From assembly GCA_963931865.1 (NCBI GenBank), contig OZ007517.1:10932899-10996898 (forward strand): a stretch of 64,000 nt of DNA, read 5' to 3'. Under the pieces are notes generated by a model. That model was not told the DNA's origin and did no database searches. It saw nothing but the letters and a program-made list of their open reading frames with translations. Positions 1-9,128 of this stretch are shown here, piece by piece; position 1 is the stretch's first letter, and each line of letters opens with the position of its first letter. This DNA comes from Axinella damicornis (lineage: Eukaryota; Porifera; Demospongiae; Axinellida; Axinellidae). The position numbers and the translations under genes are program-made.

Positions 1-2712
1 TGGTACAGGCTTAAATGCTATGACAATGAGAACTTTGGCCCTGAACTCCACCAGGACAGCTTTCCGTTTGGCTCCCAAGGTACTACCTTTCTCACTGATA
101 TAGAGTGGGGGGACGTGGGTGACTCACAGGTGCTGCAGGAATTAAAGGCTGCTTTAGTGATTCGGGGTTCCCATACCATGTCAGTTCGTATCACCCTGTT
201 CTACTACACACGTAACTATCCCCCATATGTGGCTTTGAATGCAACACTTGGATACGTTGTTGGAACCATTGGTTTGAGCCAGCCCGATGACACCCTAAAC
301 TTTGGTGGCCAGCGCTTGCTCTCAACAACAGCCAACAATCCTCTTGATCTGACCTTCACCCCAGAAGACCTCTGCTACGACCAGGAGGTTGCAGGCTATA
401 ATCCGTGGCTGTCAAAGGCACCGTTTGAAGTGGATGAGTCCCGCCTTGAAGTAGCCGTGGACCTCAGTAATGCCCTTCCATCAAATTTGTACAACACCCT
501 TCGTGATATCGGGATGCTGCAGCTTGGAATACTTCAGACACCCAACTCTGAATCGTGTGTTTACCTTTTGGGTAGTGATGGAATTCCATACCTGTCGGAC
601 GGGTGGCTGAGAAATACAGGAGGGATCTATGTCTACCAGCTTGATGAGCAACAGGCAGGCATGCTGGCTGACTCTGTGCTGGTGGTGGTCCAGGTGGTTT
701 CAGGCAGTGGAGGCATGCCGATCTGCGGTGAGCTGCCATCAGTTCAGGGAGCACACACAGTCCAGATCTTACTTCAGGAAAATCCATATTTTGTGCGCCC
801 GTGGAACTATTATGTTGACCGGCTGGAATACCAGGGTATTTCATCACAGACACTGTATGTGACGTATTTTGGGAATCCTGCTCCTGGCACATCTGTAACA
901 GTGTACCAGACAAATCCTGATGTACTTCCCGATGCTGCTGTTACTCCTGACGTATCCACAAAGGAAACCGACTTGGAGGGAAAAGTAACCTTTACATTTA
1001 CTGTAAACGCTGAGATTCCATTTCCTCGCCAGTACGCTGACGAGCAGTGCTCGGAACCTACCACACTCACCCTCCCCATCGATGGCCAGGTCTACCGATT
1101 CCAGTACTGTGTGGGGGGTGATGCCTGCTCTCCTGCGACAGACATCTCTGAAATCACCTTCCTTGCCTTCTCAACTGTTACCTACACTTTGCCTCCCTAC
1201 TGGGACCCCGATGTCCAGCCAATATTGGCACAGTATGCACACCTCAACAACATTATGAAGACCATTCTGGACCTTGGTGATTACTGGGATGTCACACGCC
1301 CCTCTAATATCCACCTCCTTGAACTCTCCATGTCTGTTGACTTTGAGAGCCCTGCATACATGCCCACCACAAGAGACCTCTCACCAACAAAACAGCAAAT
1401 GATTCTGCAGTGGTTGCAAGCTCCAATGTACTCCAGTGACTCACCATATCCATCGCAGAATCCCTCAGCACGGATTGGAACACACCCGGCCATTGCCCAA
1501 GCACGGAGCTCTTATACCTCTTACTGTTCTCCTCCACGCTGCACAGCAACATCCATCTCATTTCGAGCTAATCCAAAGGACACTGATACCTACTTCGAGG
1601 ATATTTTGGATAGAAATAACGAGTCACTTGCTATGCTAAAGAGGCGTGTGAAACCAGTTCGACCTTTGTTTGGCTATGGCATTGACCGGACAGTCGTATC
1701 TAAATTTGGACAGCAAGGCTCTTGTACACTTGACGACCTGAAGCAGCAGCTGCAGCTAGCTATTGAGCTGGAGTTCTATACCATCCCCCTCTACCTAACA
1801 TCACTCTACTCCATTGTGGACGGGTGCAACCAGGAAGGGTACTCACTCATTGCTACTGTTGTGAAGCAAGAGATGCAGCACATGACGCAGGCAGCAAACA
1901 TCCTCATTGCTGTTGGGGGAAGTCCCCTCATTGACAGTCCCGATATTGCTCCAAAGTACCCTGCCGTTGGTCTTCCAGGTGGAGTGCTGCCATCTCTGAG
2001 AGTGAGCTTGCAGAAACTCTCCCTTGGTCATGTGTACGATACCTTCATGGGAGCTGAAGTGCCGGAGTTGACCCTAGTCGGTGGGCCTATCTGGCATCCA
2101 TTCACAATAGGATGGTTCTACAACGAGATTATTAACTGTATCAATGACGTTGGAGATGACGTATTTGATCCTGATCGAGCAGACTTGCAAGTTGAGTGGC
2201 CGTGGCCTGCACCGAACATTGGAGATGTGGAAATTGTTACGGACAAGGCCACAGCCTTGGAGGCCATTGAAAATATTATTGCTCAGGGAGAAGGAAGTGG
2301 CCCACTTGATCCCACTCAGATTAATAGTGATCGGTATGCGCACTTCTTCAAGTTTGAGGAGATGGTATGCCAGCACAGGCTGGTGCAGGTGGATGCCCAT
2401 CACTATGCCTACAATGGTGTCCCCATCCCGTTCGACCCCCTGGGAGTGTGGCCAATGCGAGACAACCCCAGTGCCGACTGCATCAAGCCCAACACCAACT
2501 GCTATACTGAAGCCAAAAACTTTCACCACGCCTACCGTGCCCTGCTGCGGAAGCTCCAAGAGACGTTTAGCGGTCAACCTGAACTCGTCACAGCCACAGT
2601 TGAGATAATGGAGACGCTCCAGGTCCATGCCAAGAAGCTGATGTGGACCCTTTTCAAGCCTGACAGCACAGAAACCTGCGGTCCTGTGTGGGATTATGAG
2701 TGGGAGGACTAA
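1..2712 (+). CDS. VioB/RebD/StaD-like ferritin-fold protein, 5' partial
   Basis: The frame is open from base 1 to TAA at 2710-2712; the first possible start at 115 is GTG, so the true start lies upstream of the window. No intron is visible in 2.7 kb, unlike the exon-rich neighbours. Around 1720-2100 is a ferritin-like segment with a helix ending in ELEFYTIPLYLTS and a metal-ligand helix with EMQHMTQAANILIAVGG. Further on come a GEGSG turn (~2287) and FKFEEMVCQH (~2350), as in the ferritin-like domain of iminophenylpyruvate dimer synthases. At ~1350 the stretch YMPTTRDLSPTKQQ resembles the YMPSTREL region of VioB. Known members make the bis-indole precursor of violacein, rebeccamycin or staurosporine from an oxidised tryptophan imine. 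The substrate here is unknown. Family call firm; enzymatic role inferred. Confidence 0.82.
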   Translation, partial: WYRLKCYDNENFGPELHQDSFPFGSQGTTFLTDIEWGDVGDSQVLQELKAALVIRGSHTMSVRITLFYYTRNYPPYVALNATLGYVVGTIGLSQPDDTLNFGGQRLLSTTANNPLDLTFTPEDLCYDQEVAGYNPWLSKAPFEVDESRLEVAVDLSNALPSNLYNTLRDIGMLQLGILQTPNSESCVYLLGSDGIPYLSDGWLRNTGGIYVYQLDEQQAGMLADSVLVVVQVVSGSGGMPICGELPSVQGAHTVQILLQENPYFVRPWNYYVDRLEYQGISSQTLYVTYFGNPAPGTSVTVYQTNPDVLPDAAVTPDVSTKETDLEGKVTFTFTVNAEIPFPRQYADEQCSEPTTLTLPIDGQVYRFQYCVGGDACSPATDISEITFLAFSTVTYTLPPYWDPDVQPILAQYAHLNNIMKTILDLGDYWDVTRPSNIHLLELSMSVDFESPAYMPTTRDLSPTKQQMILQWLQAPMYSSDSPYPSQNPSARIGTHPAIAQARSSYTSYCSPPRCTATSISFRANPKDTDTYFEDILDRNNESLAMLKRRVKPVRPLFGYGIDRTVVSKFGQQGSCTLDDLKQQLQLAIELEFYTIPLYLTSLYSIVDGCNQEGYSLIATVVKQEMQHMTQAANILIAVGGSPLIDSPDIAPKYPAVGLPGGVLPSLRVSLQKLSLGHVYDTFMGAEVPELTLVGGPIWHPFTIGWFYNEIINCINDVGDDVFDPDRADLQVEWPWPAPNIGDVEIVTDKATALEAIENIIAQGEGSGPLDPTQINSDRYAHFFKFEEMVCQHRLVQVDAHHYAYNGVPIPFDPLGVWPMRDNPSADCIKPNTNCYTEAKNFHHAYRALLRKLQETFSGQPELVTATVEIMETLQVHAKKLMWTLFKPDSTETCGPVWDYEWED

Positions 2713-2927
2713 CCTCAAGCTCGGAAGGTTCTTTCCGGCACATACGAATTGTAGTGGAAATGAGAGATCATTAGCCCTTTTGATTCATCCTTTGCTTCCA
2801 AGTATTCCCATAGTTGTGATGATTTTTGTAATTGCCCTTGCCCCTTGCCATTTTGATATTGAGACACAAGTCGATGAGCAACTTAATAAGTATGTATAGC
2901 TACTGTTTAGCGTATATGTGAGTGAAG

Positions 2928-3039
2928 TAGCCTCGTACCCAGTCCCACGCCCAGCTTTTCGTCGCTGCTTAGTACGGTAAAGTGGGGAGGTTAGGGTTAG
3001 GGTTACGAAAAGCTGGGCGTGGGACTGGGTACGAGGCTA
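2928..3039. mobile_element. Palindromic MITE, 34-bp perfect inverted arms
   Basis: Arms at 2928-2961 and 3006-3039 are exact reverse complements, beginning TAGCCTCGTACCCAG. The loop holds a (GGTTAG)-like stretch at 2990-3004. The flanks TGTGAGTGAAG and TGTGTGAAG look like a decayed target duplication. It belongs to a family also seen at 6407, 9030, 12942, 20123, 24684 and 39014. Confidence 0.85.
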
Positions 3040-3467
3040 TGTGTGAAGTATATCGTGCCTATATTGTCTTGCTAGCATATATAGGTCCCATTCAATGCAG
3101 GAATTGGTACTCCACAACGCTCGTCTGTGCTATGAGAGTGAGTGGCAAAACTAGTCTGGCCAAACTCAATAATTATTGATAGTGAACCGTTCATATGGAA
3201 CGCTGAATGCAACAAGATTGCGGTGATCGTTGATTCCAAATTTCTTGAAGCGAATTAGCTAGCCATTGCCTGTTGTATGCAGGCTTTCTACCATGCGTGG
3301 GAAGGAGAGTGCCAAAAGTGATCTTGTGGAGCCCGGGAACAACACTAGCCAATCAACTACTGTCAAGGTAGCTTCTTCCCTCTTCATGTGCTAGATACGC
3401 GAGGTTGCAATTGCCTGTGAGTGGTAATCTGTAGCCTCGTTCCCAGGCCATTGTTTGCAATAATGAA
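3040..3467. other. Intergenic, no gene seen
   Basis: No coding signal was found. A single arm of the palindromic MITE family (TAGCCTCGTTCCCAGGCC) lies at 3432-3450 without its partner. Confidence 0.6.
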
Positions 3468-3975
3468 TGAATGAAATATTTTATTTGAGTGACACGCATT
3501 ACAAAATGCCCGGCCTGATTAGGCCTATGAGTCACTAGACTAGTACAAAAATTGGTACAAACCGATTAAATATTTAAGAGCCTACATCTAGCTTTATACA
3601 TGTTATATAGATTTTTACTTATTATACCACTATGTTTAGTCGCACAAAGAATATATTTAAATTTGTCGATAAAGGGGAGGGGGGTAAATGAATCATCCAA
3701 ATAAGATAAACAGCTAAAAAAGTGATATCTCAGATCTTCTAGAGCAGGGCACTCCATTACGAAATGGAATTCAGTTTCCACAGAATTTAGTGGACACAAT
3801 TTGCAAGTCCGGAGGTGGTATGGGGTCTTTGGAGCTCGGTAGCGACCAGTCTCGACATGAAGTGGGAGGCAACCCCCACGGAGGGCAGCCATGACCCACC
3901 GGTGTCCCTTGCAGAGGATATTACGCATGTAGCTCTCAGGTCCAGGATATTGTTTTATTATCCTAACCTACCCCC
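3468..3975 (-). mobile_element. LINE 3' end relic (reverse-transcriptase tail)
   Basis: Read on the minus strand, 3928-3566 encodes about 120 residues like the cysteine/histidine tail after the RT domain of metazoan LINEs. It has GGCLPLHVETGRYR, then a CKLC...FHFVMECPALED pattern (Cys-x2-Cys, His, Cys). The frame is closed by a stop just upstream (~3975), so RT and endonuclease parts are missing. The 3' end runs to a TTCA-type simple tail near 3468-3480, as expected for a 5'-truncated LINE copy. Confidence 0.75.
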
Positions 3976-4159
3976 TGAGTCAGTACTATAGGCATTTGGA
4001 TTCCAGATACGCACTTTCCAGTTACAATTAGCCCTATCAGTAAGCTTAGCAATGATTATGGTTTGAAACTCCCTAGCAGATAGGCTTGTTACATCATAGA
4101 TATACAACACAAATGTCCAAGGTTAATGTGGGTAAGTAACTTAACGAATTCTATAATTA

Positions 4160-4462
4160 TGCAAATATACGTATACTGTGCAATAACAGCAACTACATTC
4201 ATGCACCCATGCCAATTCTTACGCCGCCTAGGAACAAAGTCGGTGCTGGACTCGAACCTATTTACTGCTTGAAAGACGAACTTCCTGCAGAGGCGTGGCT
4301 AGCTGGACACTGGCCCCTCCCACCTACTTGTATAAATTCTGAACGCATGCGACAAACCATTCTCGTTGTGTGCAGAACTGCACCTTCAGCTTCAGGACGC
4401 AGCTAGAAGACATGAATGTCTAGTGACAGAGCTATAAATGGACAAGTAATTCGCCGAGCATC
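4160..4462. repeat. SINE-like dispersed repeat, left half of a split copy
   Basis: This half matches the left part of 31765-32290, including TGCTGGACTCGAACCTA, CGAACTTCCTGCA, GCAGCTAGAAGACATGAA and GAGCTATAAATG. The minus strand reads GGTTCGAGTCC, a good tRNA/pol III B-box, which suggests a tRNA-derived SINE. The copy stops at (TTA)n at 4463 and resumes near 6170. Confidence 0.7.
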
Positions 4463-6169
4463 TTATTATTATTATTATTATTCGAGGGGCAACCGCACTC
4501 CTGGTAGCCGTTGCAACGCCGGCTGCGACTCGCCGTAGCGCAAGCTAAGTATCGCCGTTAGTTCCAATTAACGCACATGCCACGTGGCAACCACGCTCAG
4601 TCGAACGCTAGCAATGGCGACCAAAGGGAAGACACGAAATTATAACAGCACTTACAACCTTGCCAGCACGGTGAGTTTTGGTGTGTAAGTGTCAGTGAAC
4701 AACAGCGATTACGGCTGTGTGGTCAGAATCTTGGTGGGCCCTTCGTATGACTGTACTGGCAACCAACGTCGAAGAGCGATCGAGCAATGGCGGCCGACGG
4801 CACGACAAAAGCGCTTGTATCTCCACCACCAAGGTGAGTTTCAGCACAATTATTATACGTTTGTCTAACTGCATGATAGCCATCACGACGGTGTAGTCAG
4901 AATCTCTGTAGACCTTTCCTGCGAGCTATGAGGTTTGATTATTTACATTAATTAGATTAATTATTTACGCGGCACAATTTTTCCCCTACCAGGAGTGTAA
5001 TATTAGAGCTTTACAGCAGTACAATGGCATTTGAACAAGGATAGTAAAGTGATACATTTGAATAAGGACCGCTGACAGACATACATCAATGATGATGATG
5101 CTGAGATAAAAAAAATTATTGTTATCCGACAAGGTAGTGACTTGAACAGCAGTGATCGTTACCTAGTACTTGCTAGAGCAACACATTTATTGCAAGGACA
5201 TAGAAAGTGGTAAGTGCATACATTCTCAGGATCAAACGTTGTTTGAAAGTGGAGCCATAGGCGAGAAATAATTTGGCGCTTAATGCTGTAGATAGACTGA
5301 TTGAGGTCTATGGTCGGGAGAGAGTTCCATAGCCTGACAATACGATTAAAGTAAAAGTGGCGTGATTGTGAGTATCTTGTATAGTTGTGAACTAGTTTCC
5401 CTGATGATGCTGATCTGGTTTTCCCAGATGCAAAAGTAACATAATCGAGGATCATCATGTTGTCTGCAGGTTCTTTTAGTGATTTGACAAGAAACATCAC
5501 ATCCTGAATCTCCAGCCAGTACATCAATGGAAATAGATGGAGTGTTAGTAGCCGCTCTCTGTATGTAGTAGTTGAGCTGTCATTTAGAATGAATTTAGTG
5601 GCACGTCTCTGTACTCTCTCCAGCATTTTTATATCTTTGAGAAGATAAGGTCTCCAGATTTGGGAGCAATATGTTAAATGAGATCGGACAAGAGAAATGT
5701 AAAGAGATTTTTTGGTAGAAGTGGGGGAAGATGCTGAGATTGAGCGGCGGATGAGATTCAGGGAGCGGTAAGCTTTGCTGGTAATAAAGTTGTAATGGTG
5801 CGACCAGGAAAGGTCAGAAGCAATCAGGATGCCTAGGTCGCGTTGCTTTGATGTAGAAGTGAGCGTTGAGTTCTGGATCTGGTAGTCGGGAGGTGGCTGA
5901 CATGACCGAGTTGAGACTCGGAGAACAGCACATTTTTCTTTGTTTAAGCCAAGATTCCAGGTGTCACACCAGGAGGATAAGCTGTCGAGGTCGATTTGCA
6001 AGAGTTGTTGATTTAGACTGGATTCAATACATTTCACTAATTTTGTGTCGTCCGCAAAAAAGAAAGGATCTGCAGATAGTATAGAGTCGGGAAGGTCGTT
6101 TATGTAGACCAAAAACAGTAGAGGCCCCAGGACACTTCCCTGGGGGACACCTGAGTAGACTGGTAAGTA
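4463..6169 (-). mobile_element. Insertion splitting the SINE-like repeat, mostly LINE
   Basis: The 1.7 kb lies exactly between the two halves of a repeat that is continuous at 31765-32290. It starts with (TTA)7 at 4463-4482, which on the minus strand is a (TAA)n tail typical of some LINEs, and ends within an RT open frame near 6170. Whether 4483-5087 is LINE 3' UTR or another element is unclear; a CATCATCATCATTG-like tail near 5088-5101 could be the real LINE 3' end. Confidence 0.6.
4483..5087. other. Non-coding stretch with a duplicated ATG/splice-donor module
   Basis: Two similar modules follow each other. 4614-4670 starts ATGGCG and ends at GTGAGT; 4787-4833 starts ATGGCG and also ends at GTGAGT. 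Each is followed by related sequence with GTGTGGTCAGAATCT or GTGTAGTCAGAATCT. They resemble two tandem first exons, but no downstream exon was recognised. Confidence 0.4.
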
Positions 6170-6181
6170 GCTAGAGACCAA
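5159..6181 (-). pseudogene. 5'-truncated LINE reverse transcriptase (Jockey/CR1 type)
   Basis: About 340 residues begin just before the RT motif GVPQGSVLGPLLFLVYINDL and continue into FFADDTK, a variant of the catalytic YADD box with both aspartates kept. They then pass through the thumb (NKEKC, KQRDLGILI) and a C-terminal tail. The endonuclease domain and the RT fingers are absent, so the copy cannot move by itself. There is no internal frameshift over a kilobase, so it is not ancient. The upstream boundary falls inside the coding frame, the usual 5' truncation of LINE copies. Clade assignment is an estimate. Confidence 0.88.
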
Positions 6182-6357
6182 AGTACACTGGGAAAATGGC
6201 GTTCAATAACGGGTGAGGCGACGACTTGCCTCTCTAGCAGCGAGAAACAGTCTACTCTATCTCCCAAAACTAGCTCTGTCACTAGATATATTAGCAGCGA
6301 TTAAATGACTACCTTTTTGGAGACAAACTTTGTCGCATGCGTGGATGTGTTAACTTC
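6170..6357. repeat. SINE-like dispersed repeat, right half of the split copy
   Basis: From CCAAAGTACAC (~6178) through GGGTGAGGCGAC, CTAGATATATTAGCAGC and ACAAACTTTGTCGCATGCG, the order of blocks matches 32085-32285. Together with 4160-4462 it rebuilds one copy interrupted by the LINE-bearing insertion. Confidence 0.7.
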
Positions 6358-6406
6358 GCGCCAGGCCATAAACATTACATCATATCTATGATAATTACAT
6401 GCATGG

Positions 6407-6467
6407 TAGCCTTGTTCAGCATTCCGCTTGCAGTAGTACTAACTCGGAAGGCCTGGGAATGAGGCTA
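6407..6467. mobile_element. Diverged palindromic MITE
   Basis: It starts TAGCCTTGTTC and ends GGCCTGGGAATGAGGCTA, the termini of the hairpin family, with arms more diverged than in other copies. Confidence 0.55.
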
Positions 6468-6631
6468 CATGTACTGTATAGCCATCCTGGGAATGAAGGC
6501 GGAACTTCACTCGTGAATATTCGAATACCGTGATTTGCAGTGACCAGCACGTGCACCGGACCTTGCAACGCGATGCAAACGTCATCATTGACCAATGAAA
6601 TCCACTTCCGTGTTTTTGATTTTCCGGCGGT

Positions 6632-7633
6632 ATGGCGTCCTGTGAACCGCTTCGGTGCAGTGCATATAGCGAAGACTTGCGTTGGCGGATGGTGTGGCAG
6701 AGGCAAGCCTTGGGTTATACCTACCAAAAGGTTGCTGAAAATCTTGGTGTTGATAAATCAACTGTGTACAGAACACTGCAATTGTTTGAAAGCTCCGGGA
6801 GCGTAGAAAAGAGAAAATACCCCAAGGAGAATGCATTTCGGAAATTGACTACTCCTGCACAACTACTTATTCTAAATCTAGTAGTACAGAAGCCAGGAAT
6901 TTACCTCCATGAAATGCAAAGAAGCTTACACGATATGCTAATGATTGATGTAGACCTGTCAACCATTTGCAGATTCTTGAAAGACAATGGTCTAACCCGG
7001 CAGAAGTTACATTTTGCTGCTGCACAAAGAGATGAACTACTAAGACAACAGTACTCCTCAGATGTTTCTGTATATAGTTCTGAAATGCTCATATTTGTGG
7101 ACGAAACAGGAGCTGATAGAAGAAATCTCTTGCGCAAACATGCTTATAGCATTCGTGGTAAGCCCATGAGAGACTATGCACTTTTGGCAAGGGGAGAACA
7201 TATTTCAGCGATTGGAATTATGTCCTCAGCTGGATTGCTAGATGTAGGCATTGTGAAAGGGGGTACAGATGGTGATGCTTTTTACAATGTGATCCAGACA
7301 CACCTCCTTCCACATCTAATGCCCTTCAATGGTATCAATCCCCACAGCGTAGTAATTTTAGACAACTGTGCAATTCATCATACCAATGAGGTAGTTTCAA
7401 TGATTGAAGAAGTTGGGGCAATCGTGCAATTCTTACCTCCATATTCACCAGACCTAATGCCTATAGAAGGACTATTTGGCAAAGTGAAACAAACACTGAG
7501 GTCACTTGAAAGTGACATGGAGGATATCACAGACCTTGACACCCTACTACTTGCTGCTTTTGCATCAGTAACTGAAGAAGACTGCATAGGATATATCAAT
7601 GAAAGTGGCATATACAGCACGGTTGTATATTGA
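6632..7633 (+). CDS. Tc1/IS630-type DD34E transposase, apparently intact
   Basis: A single 333-residue frame starts at an ATG and has no intron. Residues ~12-60 form a helix-turn-helix DNA-binding region (YSEDLRWRMVWQRQ ... VDKSTVYRTLQLF). The catalytic triad is visible: D157 in FVDETGADRR, D244 in VILDNCAIHH, and E279 in PPYSPDLMPIEGLFGKVK. The 34 residues between the last two acids make it DD34E, the Tc1 spacing. Family members cut and paste DNA at TA sites. The gene faces an accessory gene on the other strand with only 52 bp between the stop codons. I found no convincing terminal inverted repeats, so element limits are unknown. Lack of stops or frameshifts suggests recent activity. Confidence 0.93.
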   Translation: MASCEPLRCSAYSEDLRWRMVWQRQALGYTYQKVAENLGVDKSTVYRTLQLFESSGSVEKRKYPKENAFRKLTTPAQLLILNLVVQKPGIYLHEMQRSLHDMLMIDVDLSTICRFLKDNGLTRQKLHFAAAQRDELLRQQYSSDVSVYSSEMLIFVDETGADRRNLLRKHAYSIRGKPMRDYALLARGEHISAIGIMSSAGLLDVGIVKGGTDGDAFYNVIQTHLLPHLMPFNGINPHSVVILDNCAIHHTNEVVSMIEEVGAIVQFLPPYSPDLMPIEGLFGKVKQTLRSLESDMEDITDLDTLLLAAFASVTEEDCIGYINESGIYSTVVY

Positions 7634-7685
7634 CTCATGCTAGCTACTGTAAGCACATGTATGAAAATGCATTATGTACACTTAT

Positions 7686-8863
7686 TCAAAGTTTGCGAAG
7701 AGCTGTTAAAATATTCTGCTTCTGCTCTGAATACTCCTTATCATCCAGTATCCCGTCATCATAGAGTTGCTGCAGAGATCTTAACTGTTGAAAATTTTTC
7801 CCCCGTAGTTCAACTGCTTTAGCTGGTGACACTCCAGCGGATGGAGACGCCTGAACAGGAACAGAATCAAGTGATTGCTGAGCATTGCTTTTACCATTGT
7901 CATTGAACGTTTTTGCGAAAGCAATAGCCGCACCAGTTATGGCATCCGTCATCGATTCTTTTCGTGGCCTCTTGGGAGGGGCTCCAGAAAATGCAGGAAT
8001 ATCTGGTGGCTCTTCCATATTATCATGCAAATTTGATGAGATCATCCTGGCCCACAGGCGTAATTTTGGATTGTCAAACTTGTCACTATGCTTTTCTTTT
8101 AGATCTTTGTAGACTTCCTCTACATAGCCCTCCTTTTCCTGCCGCTTTGATGTCTCTCTTTTCCTCCCTGAACGCTCATGTGGTTCATCATCATCTGTTC
8201 TTCCATCGCACCAAAGTACCAGTTCACCTTCAGGGTACTTACAATACATGGATTTTAAATCATCGTTCGTGACCAACCACAACTTGGCTTGCTGCCGTTT
8301 CTCAAAATACCCAACACTAAAGCTAATGGAGTTTGGCACTTGCTGTTGGAACTCATCGATCAGTTTCATGCGAATAGCAGTTACAGACTCAAATCTGGAG
8401 TTAAAGTGATGCAACTCTCGAAAAATGAAATCAGTCTTTTTAGCAGGATTCACAATTTTCACTTATATGAATAAACAGGTGACTGTAGGTGAGATTAAGA
8501 ATAGCATACTAGTAAGTAACCCACACAGTTAGTCAGATCTCCAATTCAAGATGAAACCACAGTGATTACAAGATGTCTACTCAGATAAATTTAAGGTTTC
8601 CTATTTAGTGCCTCCCTCAGTTATCCCCGCGCTATAAGTAAGCATAAACTTACTTTTTGGGGGGGCACTGATGCCTCAGAAAGTAGTACAGACGGTTGAG
8701 ATCCTGAAATCACTTGCAAAGAAACAGCCGGAGATCCCTGGCTCGATGTCACCGACATCGCTTGGCGGGCTCCCAGCTGTTTCAACAGTTGCAGGGTATC
8801 AGGGGTAGGCGGGAGAAGCAACGGTTGTTGGGAAGCTAGGGAAGGTGATCGACGGAGAGCCAT
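7686..8863 (-). CDS. Transposon accessory protein, PB1-like and SHOCT-like ends
   Basis: Model: complement(7686..8435, 8654..8863), about 319 residues. The long exon cannot begin by itself: its first in-frame start candidate is GTG, directly preceded by TAA. A donor GTAAGT at 8653 and an acceptor after AAAAAG at 8436 join it in phase to an upstream exon starting at ATG 8863. The middle (~71-130: FRELHHFNSRFESVT ... SVGYFEKRQQAKLWLV ... ELVLWCDG) looks like a PB1-type fold. The C-terminus (LQQLYDDGILDDKEYSEQK) fits the SHOCT motif. A lysine/arginine-rich stretch (RSGRKRETSKRQ) may be a nuclear signal. Position, convergent with the transposase, suggests both belong to one DNA transposon; its role is unknown. 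Acceptor choice is uncertain. Confidence 0.6.
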
Positions 8864-9029
8864 TCTACGCAAAACTGCCAGATAAATTTTACAGTGAACG
8901 TTAGAAACTAAGAAACTAAGAACTAACTCTCTGCACAGTACAGTTTGGCGCCAACCGGAAGTAATCGTTTGTCAATGTCAATGACGCGGTGCGCGTTTGT
9001 CAGATCATGACTTAGGTTCCGGTTGTTAC

Positions 9030-9088
9030 TAGCCTCGTTCCCGGTCCCAGGCCCCGGCGCGCGGGCCTGGCGCCTGGGAACGAGGCTA
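9030..9088. mobile_element. Palindromic MITE with 9-bp target duplication
   Basis: The element starts TAGCCTCGTTCCC and ends GGGAACGAGGCTA around a GC-rich palindromic middle. The sequence GGTTGTTAC directly precedes it (9021-9029) and directly follows it (9089-9097). Confidence 0.9.
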
Positions 9089-9128
9089 GGTTGTTACATA
9101 ACTATAGCTATAGCTAGAGCCTTGCGAC

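Noticed and set aside
115..117. GTG at 115 as start of the first gene
   Set aside because: Eukaryotic context, and the same frame is open back to base 1 with plausible protein sequence.
464..913. Antisense frame inside the first gene
   Set aside because: Shadow of the well-supported sense frame, no domain.
1..2712. Bacterial contamination as source of the VioB-like gene
   Set aside because: A host-type palindromic MITE lies 215 bp after the stop and other host repeats follow in the same sequence; a misjoin cannot be fully excluded without reads.
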